A stretch of 64,000 nt of DNA from Drosophila miranda. Its lineage: Eukaryota; Arthropoda; Insecta; Diptera; Drosophilidae. Numbering within the stretch: position 1 is the stretch's first letter; each line of letters opens with the position of its first letter. The stretch covers positions 4,402,001 through 4,466,000 of the forward strand of contig NC_046674.1 in the NCBI RefSeq assembly GCF_003369915.1, read 5' to 3'. Below, piece after piece: positions 10,130 to 22,400 of this stretch. Both the position numbers and the translations under genes were made by a program. Below the pieces are notes generated by a model, which was given only the letters and a program-made list of their open reading frames with translations, was not told the origin of the DNA and ran no database searches.

Positions 10130-10347
10130 TTAGGCAGTGTTCAACTGTTTCAGTACAATAGGAGCTGCAGATAAGAGAAAAACGGGAATGATTACACACA
10201 TTTTACATAATTTTCTATGGAGAAAATTTTACCCAGCCGGATGGCGGCGCAGAGTGTGCCGAAAATGATGAAACTGAAGTGGACCTCGGATGCCACACGT
10301 TTCTGCTCCTCGGCGGGATCGGGCTGAGCTTGTTGCAGGCGGAACAT
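10130..10347 (-). CDS. TOMM5-like small mitochondrial import subunit (49 aa)
   Basis: Two exons on the - strand: 10347-10233 (38 codons plus 1 nt) and 10164-10130, joined across a 68 nt intron with an excellent acceptor (TTCTCTTATCTGCAG) and donor GTAAAA. The 49-residue product starts MFRLQQAQPDPAEEQKRVAS, has one hydrophobic segment (FSFIIFGTLCAAI) and ends RLAPIVLKQLNTA. This layout (MFR start, Asp-Pro-x-Glu-Glu helix, single membrane helix, R-x-x-P-x-x-L-K-x-L end, about 50 residues) matches the TOM complex small subunit TOMM5/Tom5, which sits in the mitochondrial outer membrane beside Tom40. An AATAAA follows 7 nt after the stop. It is divergent from the large TJAP1-like gene whose first exon lies 1.5 kb away. 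The assignment rests on pattern similarity, not on a search. Confidence 0.7.
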
Positions 10348-10474
10348 GGTGCGCAGGTTTTGGGTTTCTTTATGATATTCTTAATTATTTACAATTGAAT
10401 GTGTGTGATGTGTTTTCACTATGGTTTTCTTGCACGTGCCTGATAAACAACCTCCTTGTTCTAACACACCTTGC

Positions 10475-10703
10475 AATAATATTCAATAAAGGCAAGAAAC
10501 AGTGTTGTAGGTCGTTCTCGTTTTGTACGCTCGTACTTTGCGGCCACCATTATCGGGGGGTTCGCTGCACCATGTAAAATTCGTGTTGAAATGCCATTTA
10601 ATGTCGTTTTTGAAACACTATTGAATACCAATTAAAGATCTGAATAATAATTCTGATAATTTGAGACAATAAAAACATTTTTTTTCAAAAAATATCTATA
10701 ACG
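10475..10703 (+). repeat. Diverged direct repeat, copy A (partner 11267-11460)
   Basis: Shares the ordered blocks GAAACAGTG(T/C)TGTAGGTCGTT, CACCATG(T/C)AAAA, GAAATGCCATTTA and ATCTATAACGG with 11267-11460, same orientation, about 790 bp apart. It lies just upstream of the TOMM5-like gene. Confidence 0.7.
10528..10568. repeat. 41-bp exact copy of the CG14971 start-codon region
   Basis: Identical over all 41 bases, in the same orientation, to 8774-8814, which spans the CG14971 initiation codon and its first eight codons. It interrupts repeat copy A. The homologous position in copy B (11267-11460) has different sequence between the GTCGTTC and CACCATG blocks. Confidence 0.85.
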
Positions 10704-10789
10704 GTAATATTATCCCGTAGGCAGCATTCAATTTGCTTGAGCCAGCAGCATGTGTCGCGGAATGATTAACAATGATTAGAAACATGGTC

Positions 10790-11065
10790 ACGGAAGGAGA
10801 AACATTCTGCATACCCCTTGGGAAAGAGATATTATAGAATTGAGGAAATTTTTGTCATCTCAGGCTACAATGCTTAAACCTATCCCAACAAAATGGATCA
10901 GTATATGGTATCTTACAAAGACCAAGAAGAGTTATCGGGATCGAGATATATACAGAAAACAGAAAGAATGGGTCAAAAACGTGGCAATCTGTGAAATTGA
11001 CATTATTAATTACGTATTAAAGCAGCTTTAACTTCAACATCAATAAAAGGAGATAGGGTATAAAA
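10790..11065 (+). repeat. Dispersed repeat, copy 1 (partner 61230-61530)
   Basis: Ordered blocks shared with 61.2-61.5 kb, same orientation: AAC(A/G)TTCTGCAT followed by TTGGG(G)AAA, then AGACCAAGAA, ATCGGGATC(G/A)(A)GATATAT, TTAAAGCAGCTTT and ATAGGGTATA(A/C)AAATG. The GGGTATA end is typical of Drosophila dispersed repeats. I cannot name the family. Confidence 0.65.
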
Positions 11066-11094
11066 ATGTGCACACTACATTTGTAGTTCATTTG

Positions 11095-11129
11095 TACCAT
11101 GTACAAAATTGATATTTTTGTACATGGTA
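11095..11129. repeat. Perfect 14-bp inverted repeat with 7-nt loop
   Basis: TACCATGTACAAAA and its exact reverse complement TTTTGTACATGGTA flank a loop of TTGATAT. It sits at the edge of the dispersed repeat just described and may be a terminal structure of a small element. Confidence 0.85.
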
Positions 11130-11266
11130 AGTTTTTTGTTTACACCTTATTATAGACACAATCAAATAAAAATAGTACTTCAAGTGGAAAATAAATTCAT
11201 CAATTGAATAAATGTATGTGCTCAGGGCTGAGGGTCTTAGCTAACCATTCAGTACTATATGGTTAG

Positions 11267-11460
11267 TGGTAATATTTAGGAAACAGTGCTGTAGGTCGTT
11301 CCCGTTTTGGCGCTGATTGACGCACCTTCTTGTACTATCGCACCATGCAAAATGCATGTAGAAATGCCATTTACTATCGTTTCCCTTCATGCGGCATCAG
11401 AAATTCTATGAATTTCAGACAGTAAAATAATTTTTTTCAAAAATGATCTATAACGGCAGT
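11267..11460 (+). repeat. Diverged direct repeat, copy B
   Basis: Partner of 10475-10703; lacks the 41-bp CG14971 insert. It lies about 450 bp upstream of the proposed start of the TJAP1-like gene. Confidence 0.7.
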
Positions 11461-11906
11461 GTTTGGCAGTTCTCAATTGTTATTTACAAAATAGCAACAA
11501 AACCAAGGTTTGTTAAGAAGGTGAGCTTTGTAGCATGCCGTTCTAATGTTTCTGAGCGTTTTGCCTCGTTGTCCATACCTTTTTGCACATTCTTTGCGCG
11601 GCGCAGTCAGAGTTACTGTGGGAAAAACGTCCTGGGAAGGACACTGGATTTTGCTGCCTCAATCTTTCTCGGGCGCCGCCGCGGACAAGTCGCGTATTAT
11701 TCGTACTACCACATTACATTGAATTATTTTTGGCGTTCATTGAAAATCGAAGAGTAGAAAGAAAGAACCACAGCAATAAAATGCGGTGCAGTGGCTGAAT
11801 ATGAATGAAATCTCGCACAGGATTTCCATCAAAAAGAGCTCTGCACAACGACAAAAGTGATATAGAAACCTTCAAGCGGGTGTGAAATATCCCAGCCACC
11901 AAAAAA

Positions 11907-14900
11907 ATGTCGACAATTGTGGAACAGGTGAGAGCCAACGAGCGCCCCGTACAGAGGAATGCACGTTACAAATAAAATTAAATTTAAATAAGAATCAAAT
12001 TGGAAGGGGGCTTCGGCGTTCCCTCCATTTCCGTTTTCTTATATAAATGAATGGAGCTTAGCTTATCAGCCATTAGGCAAAATGCTTTGGTATTTTGCTT
12101 GAAAGACCGCCTGCCGACTGCGTAACATTCAGTGTCAGTGTCTGAGACAGTCTTGCGTGTGTGGATGGGTGTTTTGATTGTATTTGTGTGTATCTGTGTG
12201 ACTGAACGGAGAGTGTATCGGTGTGTGTGTGTTTGGCATGTGCCTGCCTGCTTGTTTTTTGCATTACCATGGAAACAGCATGGGCGCCCGCCCAACGTCT
12301 CGGGTACTTCCTGACGCGAAAACCCACCGTCGCTGTCGCTGTCGCCGTTGCTGTTGCCGTCGGACTGCTTTCGATTCGACAGTAAAATTCGATTAATTTC
12401 TAATCGGCAGAATCAGTGTGACAAGTGCAGACATGTCTCACACACAAAGGCACAATCCCTCACGTACATGTACACGTAGAGGAAAGCATACCACACCAAT
12501 GGACAAATATAAATAGCTGGCATTTTGCAAACGGATTTCAATTCCCATGCCCCCACCCGCCCGAATACTCAAACACTTGGACGCGCGATGTTGCATGCAA
12601 ATTTGACTTGCTCTGGTATTGGTGTTTGGTGATTTGACATTTTGCGGCACACAAAATCCTTCAAACTCTTTTCCGCCTTCGGATGGGATTTCAAGTGCAG
12701 TCACACAACTATTTGCCTGACTTGACGTCACGGAATCAAATCAAATCAAATGCAAATGAAGAAGGACACAAATCTATCCATCTTTAAGCTATTTATAGTT
12801 TAGTATTTGTATGACTGATTCACTAATGAAGGGGTAGGTTAAAACTAGAATACCATATCCTACATAGAGTTTTATTTGTTTATGGACCCAAATCATTGTT
12901 AGGCTTTAATCCCTTCCAGCTATAGGCGCGTAAGGGATTCACTTGGCAAACCTTGAACTCCACACGGACTTCAATGCTTAAACTTAACCAATAGCCTTCG
13001 GAACTCTTGCCAAAGTCTTGCCTTTAATCAAAGCCCCACCGCTGGGGGAGTTGAGTTTTTTTACCTGCAGGAATTTCCGTATAGTAATACGCTCAGTGCC
13101 GTGCCAGTCTGCTGTCGGTCTCCCTTGTCGCGCTGTCAAAGTCACTGGAACTTTTTGTTGCATACTTTGTCGGGAGATGCGCGCGTGTAGCGCGAGTCAT
13201 TACGTTTTATAGACTTTATAAGAAGTTTCGTTTATGCAGTTTGCTCAAAAGTTTTTCACCTAGCCACACGGGCATCCATGCCCATCCAGATACATACACG
13301 TACAGATATACAGATATCTTTGGCATTGTTCAGGTTTTTGGAATTGTGGTGGCAAGAAGATAAACATTTCTGCAGGGTTTTGTCTCGTTTTATGGCCAAG
13401 CCATTCAAGCTGTATATCTGTAAATCTGTAAGCCACATTTAAGAGTATATACAAATGGAATACTCTCTGAATATGGAAGAAAGTTTTAAGGGAATCGGTC
13501 TCTGCGCTGGTCTGATGATACTACTACCATCTCTGATCATACCGCATTAGCACTTTTAAATTCCAGCTGAACTTCAAATGAAAGATTTTGTTGAAGCTTT
13601 AGTTGATGCCACCGCAAAGGCCAAACGCCTGCTGTATATAAGCCAGATAAACATAAGCCATAACATAAACACATATACATATACATATACATATGTATGT
13701 AGAAGTGGCTGCCCCGTCAAGTGCAACACATAGGCCAACTATGCGGCCACCCTTTTCTAACCCCCATAGTTGGGGCATTACGTGAGAGGCTTTCGCCTCC
13801 CTTGTGCCACCCATTTGCTCGAGGTTTTTTTGTGCGCCATTTTGTCAGAGCATAAATTACAACTTCGGGCATACCTGCCCCATGCCCAGAGCGGCAGAGA
13901 GGAGAGTGAAAGAGAGTGTGGCAGGTGAGGCAAAGGGCGAAAGGCGAAAGGAGAATGGAGAATGGAGAGCCTTTAACGTCTGTTGCTGCTGCCGTCAGTG
14001 TCGCCGGTTGTTGCCGTTGCTCCTGCTTACATAATGTTAATGATGCTGCCCCCAACCGGCAACACACAGAGACAGCCAGAGAGGGAGAGAGAGAGGGATA
14101 GAGAGATGGCAAAAGGGAAGCTCGTTTCATGCCGTTTGCCAAAACAAAAGTCAGAGCCAAAAGGGAGGGGAAGGACAGCCAGGTCGTTTGTGACCTCCGT
14201 GTGTACAATGGCCCTCTCTTCATTCTAGTTTACAGGATCTGCATTCTCCGGCATCCACTGGAAGGAATCCTTGTTGTTATGTTGCCTTTTCTCTCTCCCT
14301 ACTTTATTCGTTGGACCACTACCGCATGAAGCAGCAAGGACCTAACAGAGATAAATGGATATTAGATGGAAGCTGAGGTGTCTGTCTTTAAAGTAGAGTT
14401 TCAATATAAAAGAAAGAACGAGGAGGATTATGGAAGCAGAGTATGTCTAGATATATGTCGTAAATATATAGAACTAAGATCTACGATAGATAGATTCTAT
14501 TGGTTGCTACTTTTCGACTAAAAATGTTTGAAGAAATCCAAAAAAAATTCCCAAAAGTATTCGAACAGCTGGAATTTGTTTCTTCTAGGAATATCCGTAA
14601 GAATTACCTTTTAAGGACTTGGATAAAGCTTAAGATAAAGAATCTGAAGATCTCCTTAAAATACTTTTATACGATTTTTGTATTTCAAAAAGTTTTCTAT
14701 CTAATGTTGATCCCATCAATCGGAGGATCCTGCCGCATTTGCTTAGGATTCCAAGAACATACACGTATTTCTCTATGTCTCCTCCGCCATGCCTCCAGGC
14801 TATACATATTTCAAGTGTAATTTTATTTCCTTTGTGCTGTTTCTTCTGTTCGGAAATTGGTCATACTCGTACTCGTATCTTTGATCCTGTATTTGTTCGT

Positions 14901-17900
14901 ATCTTGCAAAGGGGTATATGTATATCGTTTCAGTTTCGGTTTCGGTTTCCGTTTCCACTTTCCACTTTCCTTTCATATTTTTTAATGCTGCCCCATGCAT
15001 AATATTTCAATTTGGCGGTGCAACAAAAGAGTTTTCCTTGGTGAGTCACACGGCGTATGCGTAATGTGCCAGAGAGGGAGCAACAAAGAGGGGGGAGCAT
15101 GGGGCATTTGGCATGGAGCAGCCCCATCAGCATATATGTACGGTGAATCCCCAAGGATACGGCTGCTCGTTATGCTTATTTGCTCACATATACAGCTGCA
15201 GAAACAGTTGCATGATGCACACGAATGTGGCAAGGAAATTGCCCCAAAGGTCCAGGACATCCACAGCGAACGAGACGGAGCGAAATGGGGGAGGGGCAGG
15301 GGGAGGGTGGAGTGTGGAGTGTGCGGGGGACACATATACAGCTGCAGGGTTCATGGCCCTGCCACTGACCGCCAATGGACTGTGTGTCTGTGTGTGTACG
15401 GGGGCATGCAGCATGTGGCAGGGCCATAAAATTGCTTGCCCTTCCATGTGCATCCTTGATGTGATCATTCTGCCCCATGCCCCCATGCCCCCATGCCCCC
15501 ATGCCCCCTGTAGCACATGTTCAAGGTCAAATTTAGTCGTTTTGATTTAATTTATTGTTGCATCCATAAAAAGAAGAAGGCAAAATCCGCCCAAAACCAA
15601 AAACACCTGCTCCACACGCTGCCTGCCTGTGCCGCACACTCTCTCAGCCCCTCGCCCCCCGCTCGCTTTGTGGCACAGTCCACGGTCCGCCTACCGTTCG
15701 CCTTGTTGCTTTGCCACAAAAGGCAATATTTTGCTTGTCTGCCTCTATTTATCTTCTCCTTTGTCTCTGGTTCGTATTTTGATTGCTTTTCCACACTTGC
15801 TCCCCCATTGGTGGCACTGCCACTGCCACACGCCACCCCCCCACATTCCTCCCCGAATTTCATTTGAGGTGACTCAATGTCTTGCTCATTTCCTTTTTCT
15901 TATAGACAAAAACTATACATCTGTGTGTGTGTGTGTGTGGCAGAGAGGTTTTCCTTTATCTGTCTGAGAGAGAGACAAAGCGAGAGAGTGAGAGATGATG
16001 GAAAAGTTCCAAGTGTATGACTTCATATGACTCCATTCTGCCATTCTGCCATTCTGCCATTCTGCCATTCTACCATTCTTCCATTCTACCATTCTTCATT
16101 CTGTTGAATTCCCTTTCGGATTTTCATTTTGTGTTTGGCTTTGCCTTTGCTTTCCCCCAATGATTAGCATTCTTCTTTCGGGAATAGATTGGCGCACTAA
16201 TCCGTGCAGGAGAGATCTTTGCCTAACGAAGAAATCAATTATTTGGGAACAGAGAATGCAACGAACGATTGATTGGAAGAGTGCTGAATGGCTTCGAGTG
16301 TTCCTTTCTTTGAATAGTATCTCTCAGGGGCACACAGATAGAGATCTTGGACTAATCATCTATGAAGGAAAGATAACATATTTCCATAGATTCTTACAGC
16401 ATTTCTGGCAGGGTAATTTTTTGCCAAGATCTTGCATGAGGCACCAAAAAGCTGGCCCTTGACATGGGTTCTATGGCTCCTCTCCGATCGCGCCACTCGT
16501 CAATCCATTGGGCAGCCGAGTCGGTCCCCCGAATTCAATAACAAAATACACAGTCCTGGGCGAGGCTTTAAGATGAAGAAGTGGCGGGGTTTAAGGCTAC
16601 TCTTAAGGGTCCAAGGATATAGTAATTAAAGGTTTCTTAGAGTAGTTTTGTAATCACAAAATTATGAATATTTCTATAATATGGAATGCTCAAATGTGGT
16701 ATAATCTTTGCTTAAAGATCTACCAAACCAAAGAAATATCTTGAAATATTCCATCCCGTATCGAATCAATATTTTCATAACTTCCATGAGGAAAAGTAAG
16801 TTAGCTTCATCTTTTATTCATTAAATCCTTAATGTGTGTGTTCCCGCCCTTTTGTTTGCGTGTTTTCTTAATCAGGGCCTCTGCCCTGCGCCCCACTGTT
16901 GGCACCACAATTGGCACCACATTAACTGTTATCTCATGCTCCCTGCCACCCCCTCCCCCCACTCACCTGCTCCCTCTTTCGCAGTGCTTCTCGGATTTCA
17001 GTGAACTTCGATTGCGTTTGCTGTCTGTTTTTGATAGCTGCAAATATTTTCATTTTCTCATCATTTTCTTCTCTCCTTCTCCTTCTCACTCTCTCTGTCT
17101 CTATCTTTACCTCCTGCTTCTCATGTGTGTGTGTGTGTGTGTGTGCGTGAGTTCTTTTCTCATTTTCGTGATTTTATTACTTTTACTTTTTACGATTTAT
17201 TTGCTGAAATTGCTTATTTCCCTTTTTGGCTTTGCCATCGGCGAAGCCCAAAGAGCCGCAAAAAATACGAGCAGCAGCAGTAGCCAAAGGAAATTGGCAT
17301 CGGGGCGGCATCGCTGGCTTCGGGGGTTTTGATTGTTATTATTGCCACAGCCACTGCCACAGCCACAGCCAGGACTACTCTTTCATTGTCTTTGGACTTG
17401 CATTCGTATACCCCACATATGTATGTCGTCTATGGCTATGGATGAGGGGTAGGGGGGGGTTGGGGGGTTTCTGGCGTTGGCAAATTCAATCAACGTTTTG
17501 TTTTTTAATCGATTCCGCTTGGCACTTGCCTGGGATTGGCTTTGACTACGGTTCGTTCTAGTTCGCATACTATCTTGCAACATGCAGTCGCATTGGTCTT
17601 TCAGCCAATGTATGTTGCGCTCCACAGTCATGTTTCGTCCTTGCATTGCTCTTTCTCGCTGTACATGGGATATTCCCTCTTGGTTTTCCGGCTGTTTTTA
17701 ACATTAATCATACGCCACGTTGCACTCACATAAATAGTCATAGTGCCTCTTCCTTCCTGCCTCACTCCTCCCTCTCACTCTCTCTCTTCTGAGGACTGCA
17801 TTCAGTGGCACAACTCAAAGCTGACATTGCACACGGATTTTCCAAGTCTCTGAACACACACACAGAGCCAGCGATAATGGTGGCATGCAGCGCGGGCGCA

Positions 17901-19376
17901 CATGAGCCGGAAGCAACTGAAAGACTGAAAGACAAATAATTCCACAGAGATAGAGGGGCTACAGCCACCCCCCGACCTTCCACAATTTGGCTCGCAAATA
18001 ATTTAAATTTCAATTAAAATGATTAGAGAATTTCCCCCCACTTTTTGGGATTAAATATCATCGCTATTCCATTTTTGCATAATTTATTTACTCTAACAAG
18101 ATTTTTCGAAATTTTAATTTTCCCAAAAATGTGCCTCCAATCAATTTTCACCCAAAAAAAAAAAAAAAAATAATAATAAAATAAAATAAAAAAATAAATT
18201 TGGGTTTCGAATTTGCGTAATTGACTAGAAATTGGAATTAGGATTATATATGGGATATGCACGTATGACAGGCGGATGTGTGTGTGTGTGTGTGTGGCTC
18301 AACCTCTCGTCTGCCCCACTTTGTGGCAGGCGGCCTTCCCTTTCTGCCTCCACCATTTTGTGCCGCACAATTTGCCAAATTGCACAGAATACGTTCCCTG
18401 TTCGGCGATGATGATGGTACTATAATAGAGGCCCGGGCTTGCCCATCGAACTATCGACTAGGCCACACCCTATACCTGGCAGATAATGCGCCAAGATGCC
18501 CCTGTTGCAGTATACCCTGAGACCTTACGATTACTGGCAGTACAGCGCAAAATTTCACCTAAAAATTGCTATCTAAATTGCAAATTTTGCGGTCGCCGTA
18601 ATTGAAAAACATAAACCGGCAACCGACATGGGGTACCACTCGGCTGCTCCCCTAACAGACTGTTGGCCCCTCCACTACACTCCACTCCACTCCACTTCAC
18701 TCCACTCCACTCCACTCCATTCCTCTCCTTCTGCGGTATACATCCGGCTACCGGGTTTCAGCCATTTTTAGTTATGCAGCCATGGGCAGCAAATTAAATG
18801 AAAATCGCGTCTAAAAATAGCAAAAGCGAATGTGTCGCAAGCAGAGAACAGAGATATCCCATAGAGATATATAGTCCCCACCACCGCCACCGCCGCCGCC
18901 GCTGCCGCTGCCGCCGCCGCCGCCGCCCTTGGGACCATCGTGTCCCTCCCTATAGATCCCTCATCTTTTCAGTCGCACAATTACAAAAGCTTTCGGGAAA
19001 AATGCCTCAATTTACAGCAAAATGGCCGTCATCGATTTCCGCTTTCGTGTTATTCGATATATATTTCTCCCCCCAGAAGGGGTGCAAGGGAAGGGTTCGA
19101 TTGGGTTCTGAAATGTGCGTGTATTTTGGTGGGAAATGATTTCTCCATTCTCCATTTGGTTGGCTTTTCATTTTTATGTATTTGACATTTTGTGCGCTAT
19201 GCGTTCAAAATGTCATCAAAATATACATAAATTTCATCTGTGTTACAGTGTGTGTGTGTGTGTGCAGCTCAATATTTGCCCGCATTAAACTGTAGAATGT
19301 ATTAACATAATGTGTCACTCGGAAAATATGTACCCAAACAGAGGCACAGGCACGGAGCACGGAGAACACAGCAGAA

Positions 19377-19413
<37 letters not shown>

Positions 19414-22400
19414 TTGACCACTGCTGTGGGGATAAAGATAATGCACAGTGGTACTAAAGTTTAGCCAGAGATTATTGTGGAATATTTGTCTTTTGAAGGT
19501 CCTAAGGGGACGGGCCCGAGTTGAAAAGCTGAAGAATATTGCCATACATATGCCTTTTGTCCTTTGCCAGCTAATAACCTAATTAAAATTGATTCGATCA
19601 CGCTTTAATTTAATCCACTTGAGGCCACAAATTAGCAGCAAATAATTAATTGCAACTTTAGCCGCCAGAAGGAAGTACTTAATGTCCCTTTCCTGGCCAT
19701 CCTGGACATTTCTTTTCTTTCAACACTTGTAATTAAACCCCAGGCAGGACAGCCTTTCTCTCACATCGAATGCTATAGATATTTAACCAGCTTTCAACCA
19801 TTATCCTTATTACACCCACACCCGCACCCGCACCCAACCATCCGTCATCGCATTGCGAAAAGTCATCGAGAACTTTTAGTTGAGTGAAAAATATGAGGAC
19901 AAGTTTGACGTAACGTAGCAGTCAGAGACGGAGACGGAGAAGGAGAAGGAGAAGGAGACAACTGTCACGGCAACTGAAGTTGAAGGCATTTTTCCAGCTG
20001 AGGGATTTCGCCAGAGCCCAGGCTCTCTCTCTTGTTTCCATTCCTTCAGCTGTCAGTTGCTTCCGCCGCTTAAGCAGCACACATGAATAGGGAAGAGCCA
20101 GGACCTTAGATGGGGCCACGAGCACACATAGGAGGAGCCAGAGCCATGGATAGGGCCACAGACAGTGGCACGTCACGTATGTTATTGTGCCCAAGCATTC
20201 GCATAAACATTCCGTCACTGTGCCCCCCAAAAGCTCCGTGCTCCGTGCTCCCTGCTCCCTGCCATCCAGGACATTGGCATTGACAGGCTCGCGTCGTTGT
20301 GCGTTAAATGTCAGCGATGCCTTGGTGAATCAGGAGGGAGGGGCCGCACCACACCGCTGCTGGGGTCACACCAATTGACCTTCCATCCCATTCATCACTG
20401 GCCGTATGCCCCGCACCACCACAAAAAATATTGTTTACAGAAGTGTCTTCCCTCGACAAGCACTCGCTGAGGGATATCCATGGATGTTTACCGCATTTGC
20501 TTATCGATTGAAGAAAGTTACGCGGGTTTTTGGTTACTGAAAAAACACACCAACAAAAAAAATAAACCACTTGGGACTGGGATTGGGGATTGTGGGTTGT
20601 CCAGGGGTGGGGGCGGCAGGCGGAAGGCGGAAGGCGGAAGGCGGAGTCTGATCTGTAATTATCCCCTGAATTGAGGCTGAACCCGAGCACAGCTGGGAGC
20701 CAAGGTCAATCAGGCAGAAAGGCAAGGAAAAGGTCCCCGAAAACGCCATACATCGTAATGATGGGAATTACACTGATATTCATGGCGCCTCACAGACGCC
20801 GCCTCCGCCACTTCCGCTTCGCGTTTTTAATCCTTTGATGGTCCTGCAGGGGTGTGGCAGGAGGGTGTGCAAAATGAGCAGCCAAATAACTGTAAATAAG
20901 CGGAAAAGGAATGCGACAACATCCTCAATGAGGTTGATAACCGAATTCTTGCTCGTTTCGCTGCTCATTCACTCCGTTTCGGCAACAAATGAAGAAGGAC
21001 AGAAAAATGCCACTGTACTAATGAAAGACTTGAGCAACATAATAAATAATGACAACTCCATTCCGCCCACTCTTTCTGTGCCCCACAAGCACCACTCATT
21101 ACTTTCCTGTCTCTCCGCCAATACGACGAAGAAGAGGATGACAATTAGAAAACGGTTTCGGAAAGTCATGCACTGGCCAGGGTTTTCCCCAGTCTGAAGT
21201 CTGAAACCTGAAGTCTGAAGTTTTCCTTAACCAAGAAAAATGAGCAGCTGAAAAGGCTTGAAGAGGGCATTGACGGAAAACAAAAGCTCTACAGAAAACA
21301 GCTCCTTTAAGTGGTTATGTGTGCGTGGGCTGAAGTCTTTAACCTGGTAAAAGAAGTTGTGAGTTTAAGGTTATTTTGGAGGTATTTGGTCATGTGGCAG
21401 GGAAAGACTGGAGGCTGAAGGATGATGTGTCTAAGGAAAAGACAAGTTTAGCACCTCATGACTCAATTAATATTTTGAAAGTTTGCTCAAGTTTTTGTAA
21501 AGGAGCCCTGGTCTCCGCATCTGTAAACATAAATTCAATTAAAAAATAATAAATGACAACAAAATGTAATAGAAATAGAACAGAAATTCAAATAAAGTGT
21601 TTTCATTTACATATTGACATTCTGGTGATAATATTTCATCCAAATATATTTCATATCTAAAATAAATATATTTTATATTTAAAAAAAATATATTTCCTAC
21701 AATTTATTTATTTCAAAGTGTTTTGAACTTAAATTAAATATGGAACGTATTAAAAATACGTTTTTAAATATAAAACACTTTAAACTAAATATATATTATA
21801 TTTTAAATAAATATATTTAAAAATTTAATTATATATTTCCTACAAATGTAATTTAATATATTCATTTTAAAGTATTTTATATTTAGATTAAATATGAAAG
21901 GTATTAAAAATACTTTTTTAAATATAAAACACTTTAAAATAAATATAAATTATATTTAAAATAAATATATTTTCTACAAGTGCAATTTAATATTTTTATA
22001 CAATATATTCATTTGAAAATGTTTTATATTGAGATTAAATATGGAACGTATTAAAAACAATTTTCTAAATATAAAAAACTTTGAAATGCATATATTTGAT
22101 ATTTAGAATAAACTCCAACAATTCCTACAAATTTTATAAAATATATTAATTTTAAAGTGTTTTATATTTTGATTAAATATGAAACGTATGAAAAATAAAT
22201 TTTTAAATATATAAAAATTTAAAATGCATATATTTCATAATTAAAATAAATTCCTAAAATTCCCACAAATTTAATAAAATTTAATAATGTGATTGAAAAT
22301 AATTTATGAAAAAATAATTTTAAAAAATGTTGGAATACATTTACATACATATTTAATTCAAAGTGAATTCTATTAAATTCGCATACTTATTTTTTCATAT

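Noticed and set aside
14500..14820. 106-codon frame in intron 1
   Set aside because: AT-rich, no ATG-context, no recognisable domain, and no splice support.
18421..18535. GC-richer block suggestive of a tRNA or small RNA
   Set aside because: I could not form a cloverleaf with a proper anticodon arm or find A/B box promoters.
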